A DNA stretch of 64,000 bases from Petropleomorpha daqingensis (GCF_013408985.1 NZ_JACBZT010000001.1:2790001-2854000), one strand, 5' to 3'. Counted from the first letter of the stretch, positions 1-9,162 are shown. Numbers and translations: made by a program. Notes: generated by a model from the letters alone, not told the origin.

Positions 1-2
1 GG

Positions 3-620
3 GTCGGGTTCGACCGGCTCGTCGCCGACCTGGTGGACGACGTGCGGGAGCGGGTGATCGCGGCCGGGCTGCCGCTGCCCGAGATCGCCCCCGCCCCCGC
101 GGTCGCCCCCGGCGCGGCGCCCCCGGAGGCGGCCGCCCGCGACCGCGCCGCGCTGCTCGCCGTCGCCGTCGACGCGGCCGCCGCGCAGGCCGGCCGCACG
201 GTGTGGTTCTTCTTCGACAACCCGTCGGTCGCGCTCTCCGAGGCGGCCCGGCTGGCGCTCGACGGGTTCGTCGCCGCGGCGCTGCGCCGGCCGCGGCTGC
301 GACTGGTCGTCGCCGGCTTCGAGACGGTCGCGCTGCCGGGGCAGGAGTTCCCCGCGCCGCCGGCTGCCGGGGCCGGGCCGCCCGGGCTGGTGGTCGAGTT
401 CCTCGGCGGGTTCCGGCGCTCGGACGTCGTCGACGTCCTGACCCGCGCCGCCGAGGACCTGCTCGGTGCGCCCGCGAACCCCCCGGTGGTCGAGGCCTTC
501 GCCGACGTCGCGCTGCAGGGGCTGGCCTCGTTCAACGGGCTCTACGCCGCCGAGGACCTCCCGACCGTCGCCGAGCGGGTGCGGCCGGCGCTCGACACGT
601 GGCGGGAGGACGGACGATGA
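3..620 (+). CDS. C-terminal part of an ATPase-like protein (5' end outside window)
   Basis: The reading frame is open from the first bases of the window, so the start lies upstream; 205 codons are visible before the TGA. I do not recognise a named family. A hydrophobic strand ending FFFDN (about residues 67-71 of the visible part) followed by a helix and a second strand LRLVVAGFET resembles the Walker B and sensor strands of a P-loop ATPase, but with Asp-Asn instead of Asp-Glu/Asp-Asp. The Walker A would lie outside the window. The stop overlaps the ATG of the next gene (ATGA), so the two are translationally coupled and part of one operon with the STAND NTPase and protease-nuclease. An inactive STAND-like module is possible; this is inference. 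Confidence 0.6.
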   Translation, partial: VGFDRLVADLVDDVRERVIAAGLPLPEIAPAPAVAPGAAPPEAAARDRAALLAVAVDAAAAQAGRTVWFFFDNPSVALSEAARLALDGFVAAALRRPRLRLVVAGFETVALPGQEFPAPPAAGAGPPGLVVEFLGGFRRSDVVDVLTRAAEDLLGAPANPPVVEAFADVALQGLASFNGLYAAEDLPTVAERVRPALDTWREDGR

Positions 621-3592
621 CCCAGGTCGCACCAGAGGAGGTCCGCACGCTGCGCGAGTTCGCGGCGCTGTCGGGGGTGTTCGACCCGGGCCAGGCGCTG
701 CGCGCGGCCGCGGGCACCGCCGAGCCCACCCACGTGGTCGCCCTCGCCGCCGAGCTCGCCGCGTGCTGCGACACCCGGCAGGGCGGCGAGCGCACTGGCT
801 GGCTGATGCGCGGTCCCGAGCGGCGCTGGGAGCTCGGTGCCGTCGCCGACCGCCGGGGCATCCGCGCGGCGGTGCAGTGGCGGCGCGGCGTGGGCCCGGC
901 CGACGACGAGACGCAGGACCTGCTCGACGCGCTGCTCGGGACCGGCTCGTTCACCCCGGAGGGCATCGACGCCGCCCTGGTCGACAGCGAGTGCACGGCG
1001 CTGGAGCGGATCGCCGTGGCCCTCGACCGCGCCGGCCCGCACTCCCCGGCCCGCGACCGGCTGGACGACGTCCGCTCCGAGCTCACCCGCCGGGAGTGCC
1101 GCGACGACGCGCTGCTGGCCGCCGGGTTCGTCGGGCGCACCGCGGAGCTGGCCGGCATCGCCGAGTGGCTGACCGCACCCGCGGTGACCCCGCCGGTCCG
1201 CGCGCTGTTCGTCGGGGGGACGCCCGGGATCGGCAAGTCCACGCTGCTGGAGGAGGCGGTCCGCGTCGCCCGCGCCGGTCCGGCGCGGTGGCTGGTCGTC
1301 CGGCTCGACTTCGACCGCCGCGGGCTGGACGTGCAGGACCTCACCGGCCTGACCGTCGAGCTGGCCCGGCAGCTCGACGCCGAGCTCGGCAGCGGGGCGC
1401 ACGGGCTCCGCGAGGCGCGGCTGACCGCGTCCGGGTCGCCGCAGGACGGCTCGCCGGCGCTCAAGGGCGAGACCCGTGAGCGGCTGCCGGTGGACCTCGT
1501 GCGGCTCGCGGCCGAGCAGCTGCGGACCGCCGGAGGGCAGCTGCTCGTCGTGCTCGACACCCTCGAGGTGCTGCGCGCCCGGGGTGAGACCCATCCGGGG
1601 CGGCTGTTCGAGTGGCTCGACCAGCTGGTGGGACTGGGCCTGGCGCCGGTCGCCGTCCTCGCCGCCGGCCGGGGGGACGCCCTCGACAGCGCCGCCGACC
1701 GGGTCGGCCGGCGGATCGACCTCGCCGGCCTCGACGACGTCACCGCCGACCAGCTGCTGGCCGCGCTCGACGTCCCGGAATCCGCCCGTCCCGCCGTCCG
1801 GGCGACCGCGCGGGGCAACCCGCTGGTGCTGCGGCTGGCCGCCGACGTGGCGCGCTCGGCCGGTACCCGCGCCCTGACCCGCGCGCGGCAGCAGGACGAC
1901 GGCGTCGCGGCGGCGTTCCTCTACCGGGTGCTGCTCTCGCGCATCCCCGACGACGCGTTGCGCCGGCTGGCCTCCCCGGGGCTGGTCGTCCGCCGGCTGG
2001 ATCCGGACGTGATCCGCGAGGTGCTCGCGCCGCACCTGGGCCTCGGCCCGATCGACCGTCCCCGCGCGCAGCAGCTCTTCGACGACCTCACCCAGCACCA
2101 CTGGCTGGTCGAGCCCGATCCGGTCGCGACCGGGTTCGTGCGGCACCGCCCCGACACCCGGCGGGTGCTCGTGCGGCTGCTCTACGAGACCCAGCCGAAG
2201 CAGGCCGCCGTCATCGACCGCGCCGCCGCGTCCTGGTTCGCCGCGCGCCCGGAGCCGTGGGCCGAGGAGGAGGTGGCCTACCACCGGCTGCAGCTGATGC
2301 GCCGCGATCCGGCGCTGCCGTACGTCGAACCGCGGGTGCTGCAGCAGCTGGATCCGGACACCATCGCCGAGCTGCCCGAGACCGCGCAGGACGTCGTCCG
2401 GCGGGCCCGGGGCGAGCGGTCCTCCCTGGCGCGCGGCGCGGCGCCGTCGCCCGGTGCCGTGCCCCCGCCCGGCGCCGCCGCCGAGCTCGCGCTGCTCCTC
2501 GAGCGCGGCGACTGGCTCGAGGCCGCTCACGTGTACGAGCAGACCCTCGAGGGCCGGCTGTTCGCCGCGCGCTCGCCGGAGGCCGACGCGGTCCTGGCCT
2601 TCCTGTGGCGGTCCGGGCAGTGGGCGCAGGCGCAGCGGCTGCTGGCCGAGCGCGACCGGCTGGGTGGGGACGCCGACCTCGCGGGCATGCGACCGGAGCT
2701 GGCCGCGCCGCGGCTGGAGATGCGCGCGGAGCTGTCGTTCGCCGCGTTCGTGCGCGCACCGAGCGCCCTCGTCCAGCAGGTCCGGTCGGGGCTCGGCGAC
2801 GGCGCCCTCGGCTTCGCGCTCCGCACGGCGCAGCTGCCACCGCCGCCGACGTCCGGACCGTCGGCGGTGGGCGCGGCCTTCGCGCTCTGGGGCGGTGCGC
2901 CGGACGACGCCGAGCCGGCGCTGACCGCGGCCGCCGAGCAGCTGGGCACGCGCGTCGCGAGCACCGACCGGACGACGACGGTCGGCCGCGCGCGGCTGCT
3001 CGCCGTCCTCAGCCCCTATGCCGACGCCGCCGCCACGCTCGGCCGGCTGGCGTCCGGAACCGCGATCGCGGCGCACGCCGCCGCGGCCGACCGCGCGCTG
3101 GGTGCCCTGGGCGGACTGCTGCCGGGCGAGCCCCCGGTGAGCGCGCAGCCGGTCGACCCGGTCGACGGGCTGGCCGCGCTCGGCCTGCTCGCCGAGTGGG
3201 CCGGCGCGGCGGCGTTCCTGCTTCATGACGCCGACCTGCGGGTGCTGGCCCGCAGCGCCGAGCGCTGGCGGCGGACGACGGCCGGCCAGTGGTCCTACGA
3301 GCGGCCGCCGCGCGGCTGGGACCGCCCGCTCGACGTCACGCTGACCGACCGGCTGGCCGCGCTGGCCGCCGCGGCCGATCCGGTCGCCGCCGCGTGGGCG
3401 CAGCTCGCCGCGTGGTCGGGGGACCGCCCCGTCGCCGACGAGCTGCGCCGCCGGCTGGGCGGGGCGCTGACCGCCGCGGGCGACGTCGTCCCCGTCGGCA
3501 CCGATGCCGTCGCCGAGGTGCTGCTGCACCGCCGGGTGCCGGCCGCCTTCGTCCCGCCCGCGGCCGTGCTGCTGGCGCACCGGGAACTCTGA
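617..3592 (+). CDS. STAND-type P-loop NTPase (991 aa) of a conflict-type operon
   Basis: A large NTPase, probably a sensor/switch rather than a metabolic enzyme. An N-terminal mostly helical region of about 165 residues of unknown family is followed by FVGR (171-174), typical of the entry into AAA_16/STAND NTPase domains. The Walker A is GTPGIGKST (201-209), the Walker B strand LLVVLDT ends near residue 315, and a GNPLVL motif near 401-406 corresponds to the GxP motif of STAND/NB-ARC proteins. The remaining roughly 550 residues are Ala/Leu-rich helices of the kind that form superstructure-forming repeat sensors. The ATG overlaps the upstream stop (ATGA) and 14 bases separate it from the protease-nuclease gene. 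I infer that it controls that effector; no substrate or trigger can be read from sequence. Confidence 0.75.
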   Translation: MTQVAPEEVRTLREFAALSGVFDPGQALRAAAGTAEPTHVVALAAELAACCDTRQGGERTGWLMRGPERRWELGAVADRRGIRAAVQWRRGVGPADDETQDLLDALLGTGSFTPEGIDAALVDSECTALERIAVALDRAGPHSPARDRLDDVRSELTRRECRDDALLAAGFVGRTAELAGIAEWLTAPAVTPPVRALFVGGTPGIGKSTLLEEAVRVARAGPARWLVVRLDFDRRGLDVQDLTGLTVELARQLDAELGSGAHGLREARLTASGSPQDGSPALKGETRERLPVDLVRLAAEQLRTAGGQLLVVLDTLEVLRARGETHPGRLFEWLDQLVGLGLAPVAVLAAGRGDALDSAADRVGRRIDLAGLDDVTADQLLAALDVPESARPAVRATARGNPLVLRLAADVARSAGTRALTRARQQDDGVAAAFLYRVLLSRIPDDALRRLASPGLVVRRLDPDVIREVLAPHLGLGPIDRPRAQQLFDDLTQHHWLVEPDPVATGFVRHRPDTRRVLVRLLYETQPKQAAVIDRAAASWFAARPEPWAEEEVAYHRLQLMRRDPALPYVEPRVLQQLDPDTIAELPETAQDVVRRARGERSSLARGAAPSPGAVPPPGAAAELALLLERGDWLEAAHVYEQTLEGRLFAARSPEADAVLAFLWRSGQWAQAQRLLAERDRLGGDADLAGMRPELAAPRLEMRAELSFAAFVRAPSALVQQVRSGLGDGALGFALRTAQLPPPPTSGPSAVGAAFALWGGAPDDAEPALTAAAEQLGTRVASTDRTTTVGRARLLAVLSPYADAAATLGRLASGTAIAAHAAAADRALGALGGLLPGEPPVSAQPVDPVDGLAALGLLAEWAGAAAFLLHDADLRVLARSAERWRRTTAGQWSYERPPRGWDRPLDVTLTDRLAALAAAADPVAAAWAQLAAWSGDRPVADELRRRLGGALTAAGDVVPVGTDAVAEVLLHRRVPAAFVPPAAVLLAHREL

Positions 3593-3606
3593 GATCGGAG
3601 AGAGCC

Positions 3607-5568
3607 ATGACCGTGACCGACGATCGGCTGGAGGCCGTCCGCGCGCGCCTGAGAGGGTCGCCGGAGCTGGAGCAGGCGGTCCGGGACGCCGTCGCCGCGG
3701 GCTCGGTGCCGGGCATCGGCCCGGACGTCGTCCGCCCCGATGCGGCCGACGTGCTGGCCGCGGGCTCGCAGCCGTTGGAGAGCGTGGTCCGCATCGACGC
3801 GCTGGAGGCGATCGTCCGGCGGGTCGGCCGGCCGCCGCTGATGATCCGCAACGACGCCGTCGTCCTCGAGCCGCTGCCGGACTTCCCGACCGGCACCGAC
3901 ACGAAGATCAAGCACGTCGAGGTCGACATCCGGTCGGTCGGCCGGGTCGAGTTCCTCAACCACACCATGGCCTGGGGCGGCACCGGCTGGGTGATCGCGA
4001 GCGGCGGCAGCACCCGCGTCGTCGTCACCAACCGACACGTCGCCAAGCTGGTCGCCCGGCGCGGCTCCGACGGCCGAGGGGTCTTCCTGCGCTCGCCGGC
4101 GACCGGCGTGCTCTACGGGATCGACCTCGACTTCAAGGAGGAGGTGGGCTCGGCGGCCGTCGACGCCCGTCCGTTCGAGGTGTCGGACATCCTCTACCTC
4201 GCCGACGACACCAAGCCGGACATCGCCCTGCTGCGGATCTCCGGCGACGCCCTGCCCGACCCGCTGCCGCTCTCGGACGACGACCCGGAGCCCGGCGACC
4301 TGGTCGCGCTGGTCGGCTACCCGGCCTTCGACACCCGCAACGACGTCGACGACCAGGCGCGGTACTTCCACGACATCTACGACGTGAAGCGCTTCGCGCC
4401 GGGCAAGGTGATGCAGGCGCTCACCGGCCGGACCGAGCTGACCCACGACTGCACCAGCCTCGGCGGCAACTCGGGCTCGCCGCTGATCAGCCTGGAGACG
4501 GGCGAGGTCGTCGGCCTGCACTTCTCCGGCCAGTACGGGATCGCCAACTCGGCGGTGGGCGTGGGCTCGCTCAAGGCGGCGCTGGCCGGCGGGTCGCCGG
4601 TGGTGATCCCGGTGCAGCCCGGTCCGCAGGAGGACGCCGAGGCCGCCGGCGACGGCGCCCACACGGCCGCCGACCTCGCCGACCGGGCCGGCTACGACCC
4701 CGCGTTCCTGGGGGAGGGGCTCGCCGCGCCGTGGCCGGGTGTGCCGGACGCTGTCCGGGCCGACCTCGCGCACCCCAGCGATGAGACGCCGGAGCAACCC
4801 TTCGAGCTGCGGTACACGCACTTCGGGGTCCGGTTCTCGACCAGCCGCCGCCAGCCGGTGATGACCGCCGTGAACATCGACGGCGAGCACTCCGTGCGGG
4901 TCAAGCGGACGCGGGACCGCTGGTTCACCGACGGCCGCATCGCCGCGGACGCCCAGCTGGGGGCGCGCGACTACGACGACCCGCAGATCGACCGCGGGCA
5001 CATGGTGCGCCGCGAGGACCCCAACTGGGACGCCGACCCCGCGGGCACCGTCGCCGCGCTGGCCAACGGCGACACGTTCCACTACACGAACGCCGCGCCG
5101 CAGCACTCGCTGATGAACCAGGGCAAGCAGCTGTGGCAAGGGCTGGAGAACTACGTGCTCGACAGCGCCCGCACGCACGGCTTCCGGGCCTGCGTGTTCA
5201 CCGGCCCGGTCGCCCGGGACGACGACCCCGAGATCAAGCCGGGCGTGCTCGCGCCCCGGGAGTTCTGGAAGCTGGTCGCGATGCAGGACGCCGACGGGCC
5301 GGTGCTGCACGCGACGGCGTACCTGCTCAGCCAGGGCGACCTGATCCGCGAGCTGCTGGAGCAGCGCCGGCGCACCGAGGCGGTCGAGGGCTTCGAGCTC
5401 GGGGCGTACCGCACCTTCCAGATCGCGATCCGCGACCTGGCCGACGCCACCGGCTACGACTTCTCCGCCTACCTCGCGGCCGACCCGCTGCGCGCCCCCG
5501 ACGAGGCGGTCGAGGACGCCGAACCCCGCTACCTGCCGCTGGAGAGCGAGGAGGACGTGGTGATGTAG
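3607..5568 (+). CDS. Trypsin-like serine protease fused to DNA/RNA non-specific endonuclease
   Basis: A 653-residue two-effector protein. An N-terminal segment of about 110 residues of unknown fold precedes a trypsin-like (S1/V8-like) peptidase whose triad is His144 in TNRHV, Asp205 in KPDIALL and Ser289 in GGNSGSP. After a short acidic linker (about 335-395) comes an NUC1/Serratia-type nuclease: DRGH with His466 as general base, Asn495 in NAAPQ, Asn504 in MNQG and Glu514. All key residues of both domains are present, so both look active. There is no signal peptide, which argues for action inside the cell. It lies 14 bases after the STAND NTPase gene; the ATG at 3607 has AGAG a few bases upstream. 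Role as an abortive-infection or defence effector is inferred from architecture and neighbours. Confidence 0.85.
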   Translation: MTVTDDRLEAVRARLRGSPELEQAVRDAVAAGSVPGIGPDVVRPDAADVLAAGSQPLESVVRIDALEAIVRRVGRPPLMIRNDAVVLEPLPDFPTGTDTKIKHVEVDIRSVGRVEFLNHTMAWGGTGWVIASGGSTRVVVTNRHVAKLVARRGSDGRGVFLRSPATGVLYGIDLDFKEEVGSAAVDARPFEVSDILYLADDTKPDIALLRISGDALPDPLPLSDDDPEPGDLVALVGYPAFDTRNDVDDQARYFHDIYDVKRFAPGKVMQALTGRTELTHDCTSLGGNSGSPLISLETGEVVGLHFSGQYGIANSAVGVGSLKAALAGGSPVVIPVQPGPQEDAEAAGDGAHTAADLADRAGYDPAFLGEGLAAPWPGVPDAVRADLAHPSDETPEQPFELRYTHFGVRFSTSRRQPVMTAVNIDGEHSVRVKRTRDRWFTDGRIAADAQLGARDYDDPQIDRGHMVRREDPNWDADPAGTVAALANGDTFHYTNAAPQHSLMNQGKQLWQGLENYVLDSARTHGFRACVFTGPVARDDDPEIKPGVLAPREFWKLVAMQDADGPVLHATAYLLSQGDLIRELLEQRRRTEAVEGFELGAYRTFQIAIRDLADATGYDFSAYLAADPLRAPDEAVEDAEPRYLPLESEEDVVM

Positions 5569-5686
5569 TCGCGGGGAGGCGAGCGACGAGCGGGGCCCGG
5601 AGGGCTCCCGAGGAGGGAAGCGGCTGCAGGGGCTCAGCGTGACGGGGGACGGCTCCTGACCGCGGTGCGATCCGGAGGATCGCGAG

Positions 5687-7183
5687 TTGCACACTGCAAC
5701 GGTGACCTCCGGTGCCGGCGAACTCGATCCGCGCCGGTGGTCCGCCCTCGCGGTCTGCGTCTCGGCCGTCTTCCTGACCCTGCTCGACGTCAGCATCGCG
5801 ATCGTCGGCCTGCCGTCGATCGGCCGCGGGCTCGGCGCGAACCCGGCGCAGCTGCAGTGGGTGATCTCCGGCTACGCCCTGGCCTTCGGCATGGTGCCGA
5901 TCATCGGCGGCCGGCTCGGCGACGACCGCGGCCGCAAGACCATGCTGCTGATCGGCGTCGCCGCGTTCGTCGTCTGCAGCGCCGCGGTCGGGCTGGCGCC
6001 CTCGCCGGGCGTGATCATCGCCGCCCGGGTGGTGCAGGGGCTGGCCGGCGGCCTGCTCAACCCGCAGGTCTCCGGGATCATCCAGCAGCTCTTCCCGCCC
6101 GCCGAGCGCGGCAAGGCGTTCGGCGCGCTCGGCGCCGCGGTGGGCATCGCCACCGCGACCGGCCCGGTGATCGGCGGGGCGATCATCGCCATCGGCGGCG
6201 AGGAGTGGGGCTGGCGGCTGTGCTTCCTGGTCAACGTGCCGATCGGCATCGCGTCGTTCCTGCTCTGCCGCAGACTCCTCCCGGCCGATCCGCCGCGGGA
6301 GGCCAGGCGGGCGCTCGACCTGCCCGGTGCCGCGCTGCTGTCGGTCGGCGTCCTCGGCCTGCTCTTCCCGTCGGTGGAGTTCGACGCCGACCACGACGTC
6401 CGGCTGTTCCTCCTCGTCCTGCCGGCGCTGGCCGTGCTCGCCGGGTTCGTCGCGTGGGAGCGCGGGCCGGCCCGCCGCCGCGGCCACCCGCTGATCGACC
6501 TGTCGCTGTTCCGCATCCGCTCCTACTCCGACGGCGTCGTCCTCGCCCTGCTGTTCTTCTGCGGCTACACCGGCACGCCGATCGTGCTCGCGCTGTTCCT
6601 GCAGGACGGGCTGGGCTTCAGCCCGCTGCACTCGGGCCTGACCGCGTCGGCCTACGCGGTCGGGGTCACCATCGCCGCGCCGGTCGCCGGGCGGCTGCTC
6701 GCGCGCGCCGGGCAGAAGGTGCTCGTCGGGGCGCTGGTGCTGTTCGGTCTCGGCGTCGCCGGTGCCGCGCTGGTCGCCGTCCTGACCGCCGGACGTCTGG
6801 ACCCGGCGGACGTCGCGCTGGCCATGGCGCCCGCGCTGTTCGTGGCGGGGCTCGGCGGGGGCTCGGTCATCACCCCCAACCAGGCCCTGTCCCTGGCCGA
6901 GGTCGACGTCCGGGGCGGCTCGACCGCCGGCGGGATGCTGCAGACCTCGCAGCGGATCGGCAACGCGGTCGGCGCCGCCGTCATCACGGCCGTGTTCTAC
7001 GCGGCGGTCACCGGCGCGCCCGCAAGCGGGACCGACCGCCAGGCGCACTACGGGCACGCCTACGCGCTGAGCCTCGTCGTCAGCATCGGCTTCACCCTCG
7101 CCGCGCTCACCACGGCGATCCTCGACGTGCGGCGCCGCCGGGTGCCCGCACCGGCCCCCGAGGAAGCCAGGATCGACACATGA
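5687..7183 (+). CDS. DHA2-type (EmrB/QacA) MFS drug exporter
   Basis: A 498-residue integral membrane protein of the 14-helix DHA2 family, which exports drugs or metabolites using the proton gradient. Family hallmarks are the early LLDVSIAIVGLPSI helix, the GGRLGDDRGRK motif A between helices 2 and 3, and the ATGPVIGGAI motif C near residue 155. The TTG start is chosen because GGAGGA lies 7 bases upstream (5674-5679); the next candidate, GTG at 5702, would be badly spaced. The stop overlaps the ATG of the following deaminase gene. The 118-base gap before it contains no recognisable gene. The substrate cannot be told from the sequence. Confidence 0.88.
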   Translation: MHTATVTSGAGELDPRRWSALAVCVSAVFLTLLDVSIAIVGLPSIGRGLGANPAQLQWVISGYALAFGMVPIIGGRLGDDRGRKTMLLIGVAAFVVCSAAVGLAPSPGVIIAARVVQGLAGGLLNPQVSGIIQQLFPPAERGKAFGALGAAVGIATATGPVIGGAIIAIGGEEWGWRLCFLVNVPIGIASFLLCRRLLPADPPREARRALDLPGAALLSVGVLGLLFPSVEFDADHDVRLFLLVLPALAVLAGFVAWERGPARRRGHPLIDLSLFRIRSYSDGVVLALLFFCGYTGTPIVLALFLQDGLGFSPLHSGLTASAYAVGVTIAAPVAGRLLARAGQKVLVGALVLFGLGVAGAALVAVLTAGRLDPADVALAMAPALFVAGLGGGSVITPNQALSLAEVDVRGGSTAGGMLQTSQRIGNAVGAAVITAVFYAAVTGAPASGTDRQAHYGHAYALSLVVSIGFTLAALTTAILDVRRRRVPAPAPEEARIDT

Positions 7184-8190
7184 GTCCGGACGACGAGCTC
7201 GCGCCCCTGCCCACCGCCGAGCTGCACCTGCACATCGAGGGCACGCTGGAGCCCGAGCTGGCCGTGGCGCTGGCCGCGCGCAACCGGGTGCGGCTGCGCT
7301 TCGACGGGCCGGAGGAGCTGCGCCGGGCGTACCGCTTCAGCGACCTGCAGTCGTTCCTGGACCTGTACTACGAGCTGATGGCGGTGCTGCAGCGCCCGGA
7401 GGACTTCACCGACCTCGCCGAGGCCTACCTGCGCACCGCGGCCGCGCAAGGGGTGCGGCACGCGGAGGTCTTCGTCGACCCGCAGGCGCACCTGGCCCGG
7501 GGGGTGCCGCTCGAGGTGGTCTTCGAGGGGCTGGGGGAGGCGTTCGCGACGGCGGAGGAGCGCCACGGCGTGAGCGTCGCGCTGATCCCGTGCTTCCTGC
7601 GCGAGCGCGATCCGGCCGAGGCCGAGGAGCTGCTGCCGCGCCTGCTGCGCTACCGCCCGCTGGTGATCGGCATCGGCCTGGTCAGCGCCGAGACCGGTCG
7701 GCCGCCCGAGCTGTTCGAGCGGGTGTTCGCCCGGGCCGCCGACGAGGGGCTGCACCGGGTGGCGCACGCCGGCGAGGAGGGCCCGGCGGAGTACGTGACG
7801 GCGGCACTGGACCACCTCGGCATCGAGCGGGTCGACCACGGCATCCGCAGCATGGAGGACCCGTCGGTGGTGGCCCGCCTGCGCGCCGAGCAGGTGCCGC
7901 TCACCGTGTGCCCGCTGTCCAACGTCGCGCTGCGCGGCGTCGACCGGCTGGCCGACCACCCGCTCAAGGCGATGCTCGACGCCGGTCTGGCCGCCACGGT
8001 CAACTCCGACGACCCGGCCTACTTCGGCGGGTACCTCCACGACAACGTCGCGGCGGTGACCCGGGCGCTGGGCCTGACGCTCGACGAGCGCCGCCGGCTG
8101 GCCGAGAACAGCTGGCGGGCGAGCTTCCTGCCGGCCGCCGAGCGCGACCGGCACCTGGCGGCGGTGGCCGCCGCCGTCCCTCAGTCCTGA
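7180..8190 (+). CDS. Adenine/adenosine deaminase
   Basis: A 336-residue zinc-dependent purine deaminase that converts adenine or adenosine to hypoxanthine or inosine in salvage. Zinc ligands His16 and His18 (HLHIEG), His196 in HAGEEGP, and the Asp pair 277-278 in NSDDPAYFGG are all present. The CPLSN motif and the wording of the N-terminal motif match the adenine deaminase branch better than classical adenosine deaminase, but the two are not separable by eye. The ATG overlaps the stop of the exporter gene, so the two are co-translated. Its 3' end overlaps the convergent small gene by 10 bases. Confidence 0.88.
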   Translation: MSPDDELAPLPTAELHLHIEGTLEPELAVALAARNRVRLRFDGPEELRRAYRFSDLQSFLDLYYELMAVLQRPEDFTDLAEAYLRTAAAQGVRHAEVFVDPQAHLARGVPLEVVFEGLGEAFATAEERHGVSVALIPCFLRERDPAEAEELLPRLLRYRPLVIGIGLVSAETGRPPELFERVFARAADEGLHRVAHAGEEGPAEYVTAALDHLGIERVDHGIRSMEDPSVVARLRAEQVPLTVCPLSNVALRGVDRLADHPLKAMLDAGLAATVNSDDPAYFGGYLHDNVAAVTRALGLTLDERRRLAENSWRASFLPAAERDRHLAAVAAAVPQS

Positions 8191-8462
8191 GGGACGGCGG
8201 GGGCCTTGTCCGCGGAAGGGCCTCCGGAGGGGCCGCGGACGGTGGCGGTGTACTCCCACCACTGCCGTCCCCGGCGGTCGAGCACCGGCACCGGACCGCG
8301 CAGCACCAGGCTGTCCCAGTCCGCGTCGCCGCCGCCGATCGAGCGCACCCGGTGCTTCAGCTCGGCCCGCAGCCCCAGCGACGCGCTGCGCACGTCGCGG
8401 TAGGGCAGCTGCACGGTCGCGAGGTAGGTGACCTCCGCCCGGTCAGCGGTTGGCGCCGACAC
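8181..8462 (-). CDS. Small protein of unknown function overlapping the TasA-like gene
   Basis: An open frame of 93 codons after a GTG at 8462, in a different frame from the TasA-like gene and overlapping its last 20 bases. Codon third positions are almost all G or C through the whole stretch, which supports real coding rather than a shadow. The product is hydrophilic with a WWEYTATV segment and a Pro/Ala/Asp tail; no family is recognised. There is no ATG and no good ribosome site in front of the GTG, so the start is uncertain and translation probably depends on coupling to the upstream gene. A frameshifted extension of the upstream gene is an alternative, though that gene already ends where its family normally does. 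Confidence 0.45.
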   Translation of the reverse strand: MSAPTADRAEVTYLATVQLPYRDVRSASLGLRAELKHRVRSIGGGDADWDSLVLRGPVPVLDRRGRQWWEYTATVRGPSGGPSADKAPAVPQD

Positions 8463-9045
8463 GCTGCACCCCGTCGAACACCAGGCTGAGCGTGCTCTGC
8501 TTGCCCTGGTAGGCCGAGCCGTTGGCGGAGGCCGGCAGGCTCGCGGTGAGCAGCAGGTGGTCGACGCCACCCGGGGTCAGGCTGGCGGCACCGCCGAGAG
8601 CCTGCGTGACGACCATCGGGCCGGAGTACAGGGTGCTCGCCGTCCCGGAGCAGCTGCTGCCGCTCCACGCGACCGAGCACTTCTGGACCTTGAGCTGCAG
8701 GCCGTTGGTCTGGTCGGTGTCGAGGATGCTCGACGCGGTCGCCGACATCTTCATGGTCACCGAGGCGAAGGCCGTGGACCCGTCGTTGACCAGGTCGAGG
8801 ACCTGGGCCACCGAGTCGCCGGCCATCATCGCGCCGCCGTCGAACGGGACGGTCGCCGCCGTGCCGCCGGACTGCAGCGACAGCGACAGGACGCCGGTGC
8901 CGACGCCGGTGACCACCGGGCTCGTGCTGTCGGTGAAGGTGCTGTAGGTGCCGAGGCCCGCCACCGCGGCGGCCACCCCGAGCACCGCGACCGAGCCGGC
9001 CACCCTGCGGGCGGTGCGCGCTCGACCGGGATCCGCGATCCGCAT
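8443..9045 (-). CDS. TasA/camelysin-like (M73) secreted protein
   Basis: A 200-residue exported protein. Residues 1-32 form a signal peptide: Arg-rich start, then an Ala/Val/Leu/Gly core, then GTYSTFTDS, the characteristic opening of the TasA/CalY family of extracellular or fibre-forming proteins. The mature part is Ser/Thr/Gly-rich beta sequence with two Cys that could form a disulfide (KCSVAWSGSSCSG). The start ATG has AAGGAGA about 9 bases upstream. No membrane anchor or sortase motif is seen at the C-terminus. Peptidase activity is doubtful for this family; a surface or matrix role is more likely. Confidence 0.75.
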   Translation of the reverse strand: MRIADPGRARTARRVAGSVAVLGVAAAVAGLGTYSTFTDSTSPVVTGVGTGVLSLSLQSGGTAATVPFDGGAMMAGDSVAQVLDLVNDGSTAFASVTMKMSATASSILDTDQTNGLQLKVQKCSVAWSGSSCSGTASTLYSGPMVVTQALGGAASLTPGGVDHLLLTASLPASANGSAYQGKQSTLSLVFDGVQRVGANR

Positions 9046-9162
9046 GTCGATGTCTCCTTCTCGTTCCGCACCGCCCGGCGGACGCCGACCGGCACCTCGA
9101 ACGATCGGGTGCGCACCGCAGCCCTCCCGCGCGAAAACCGCAAGATCTCCGCAAGCCGGGAG

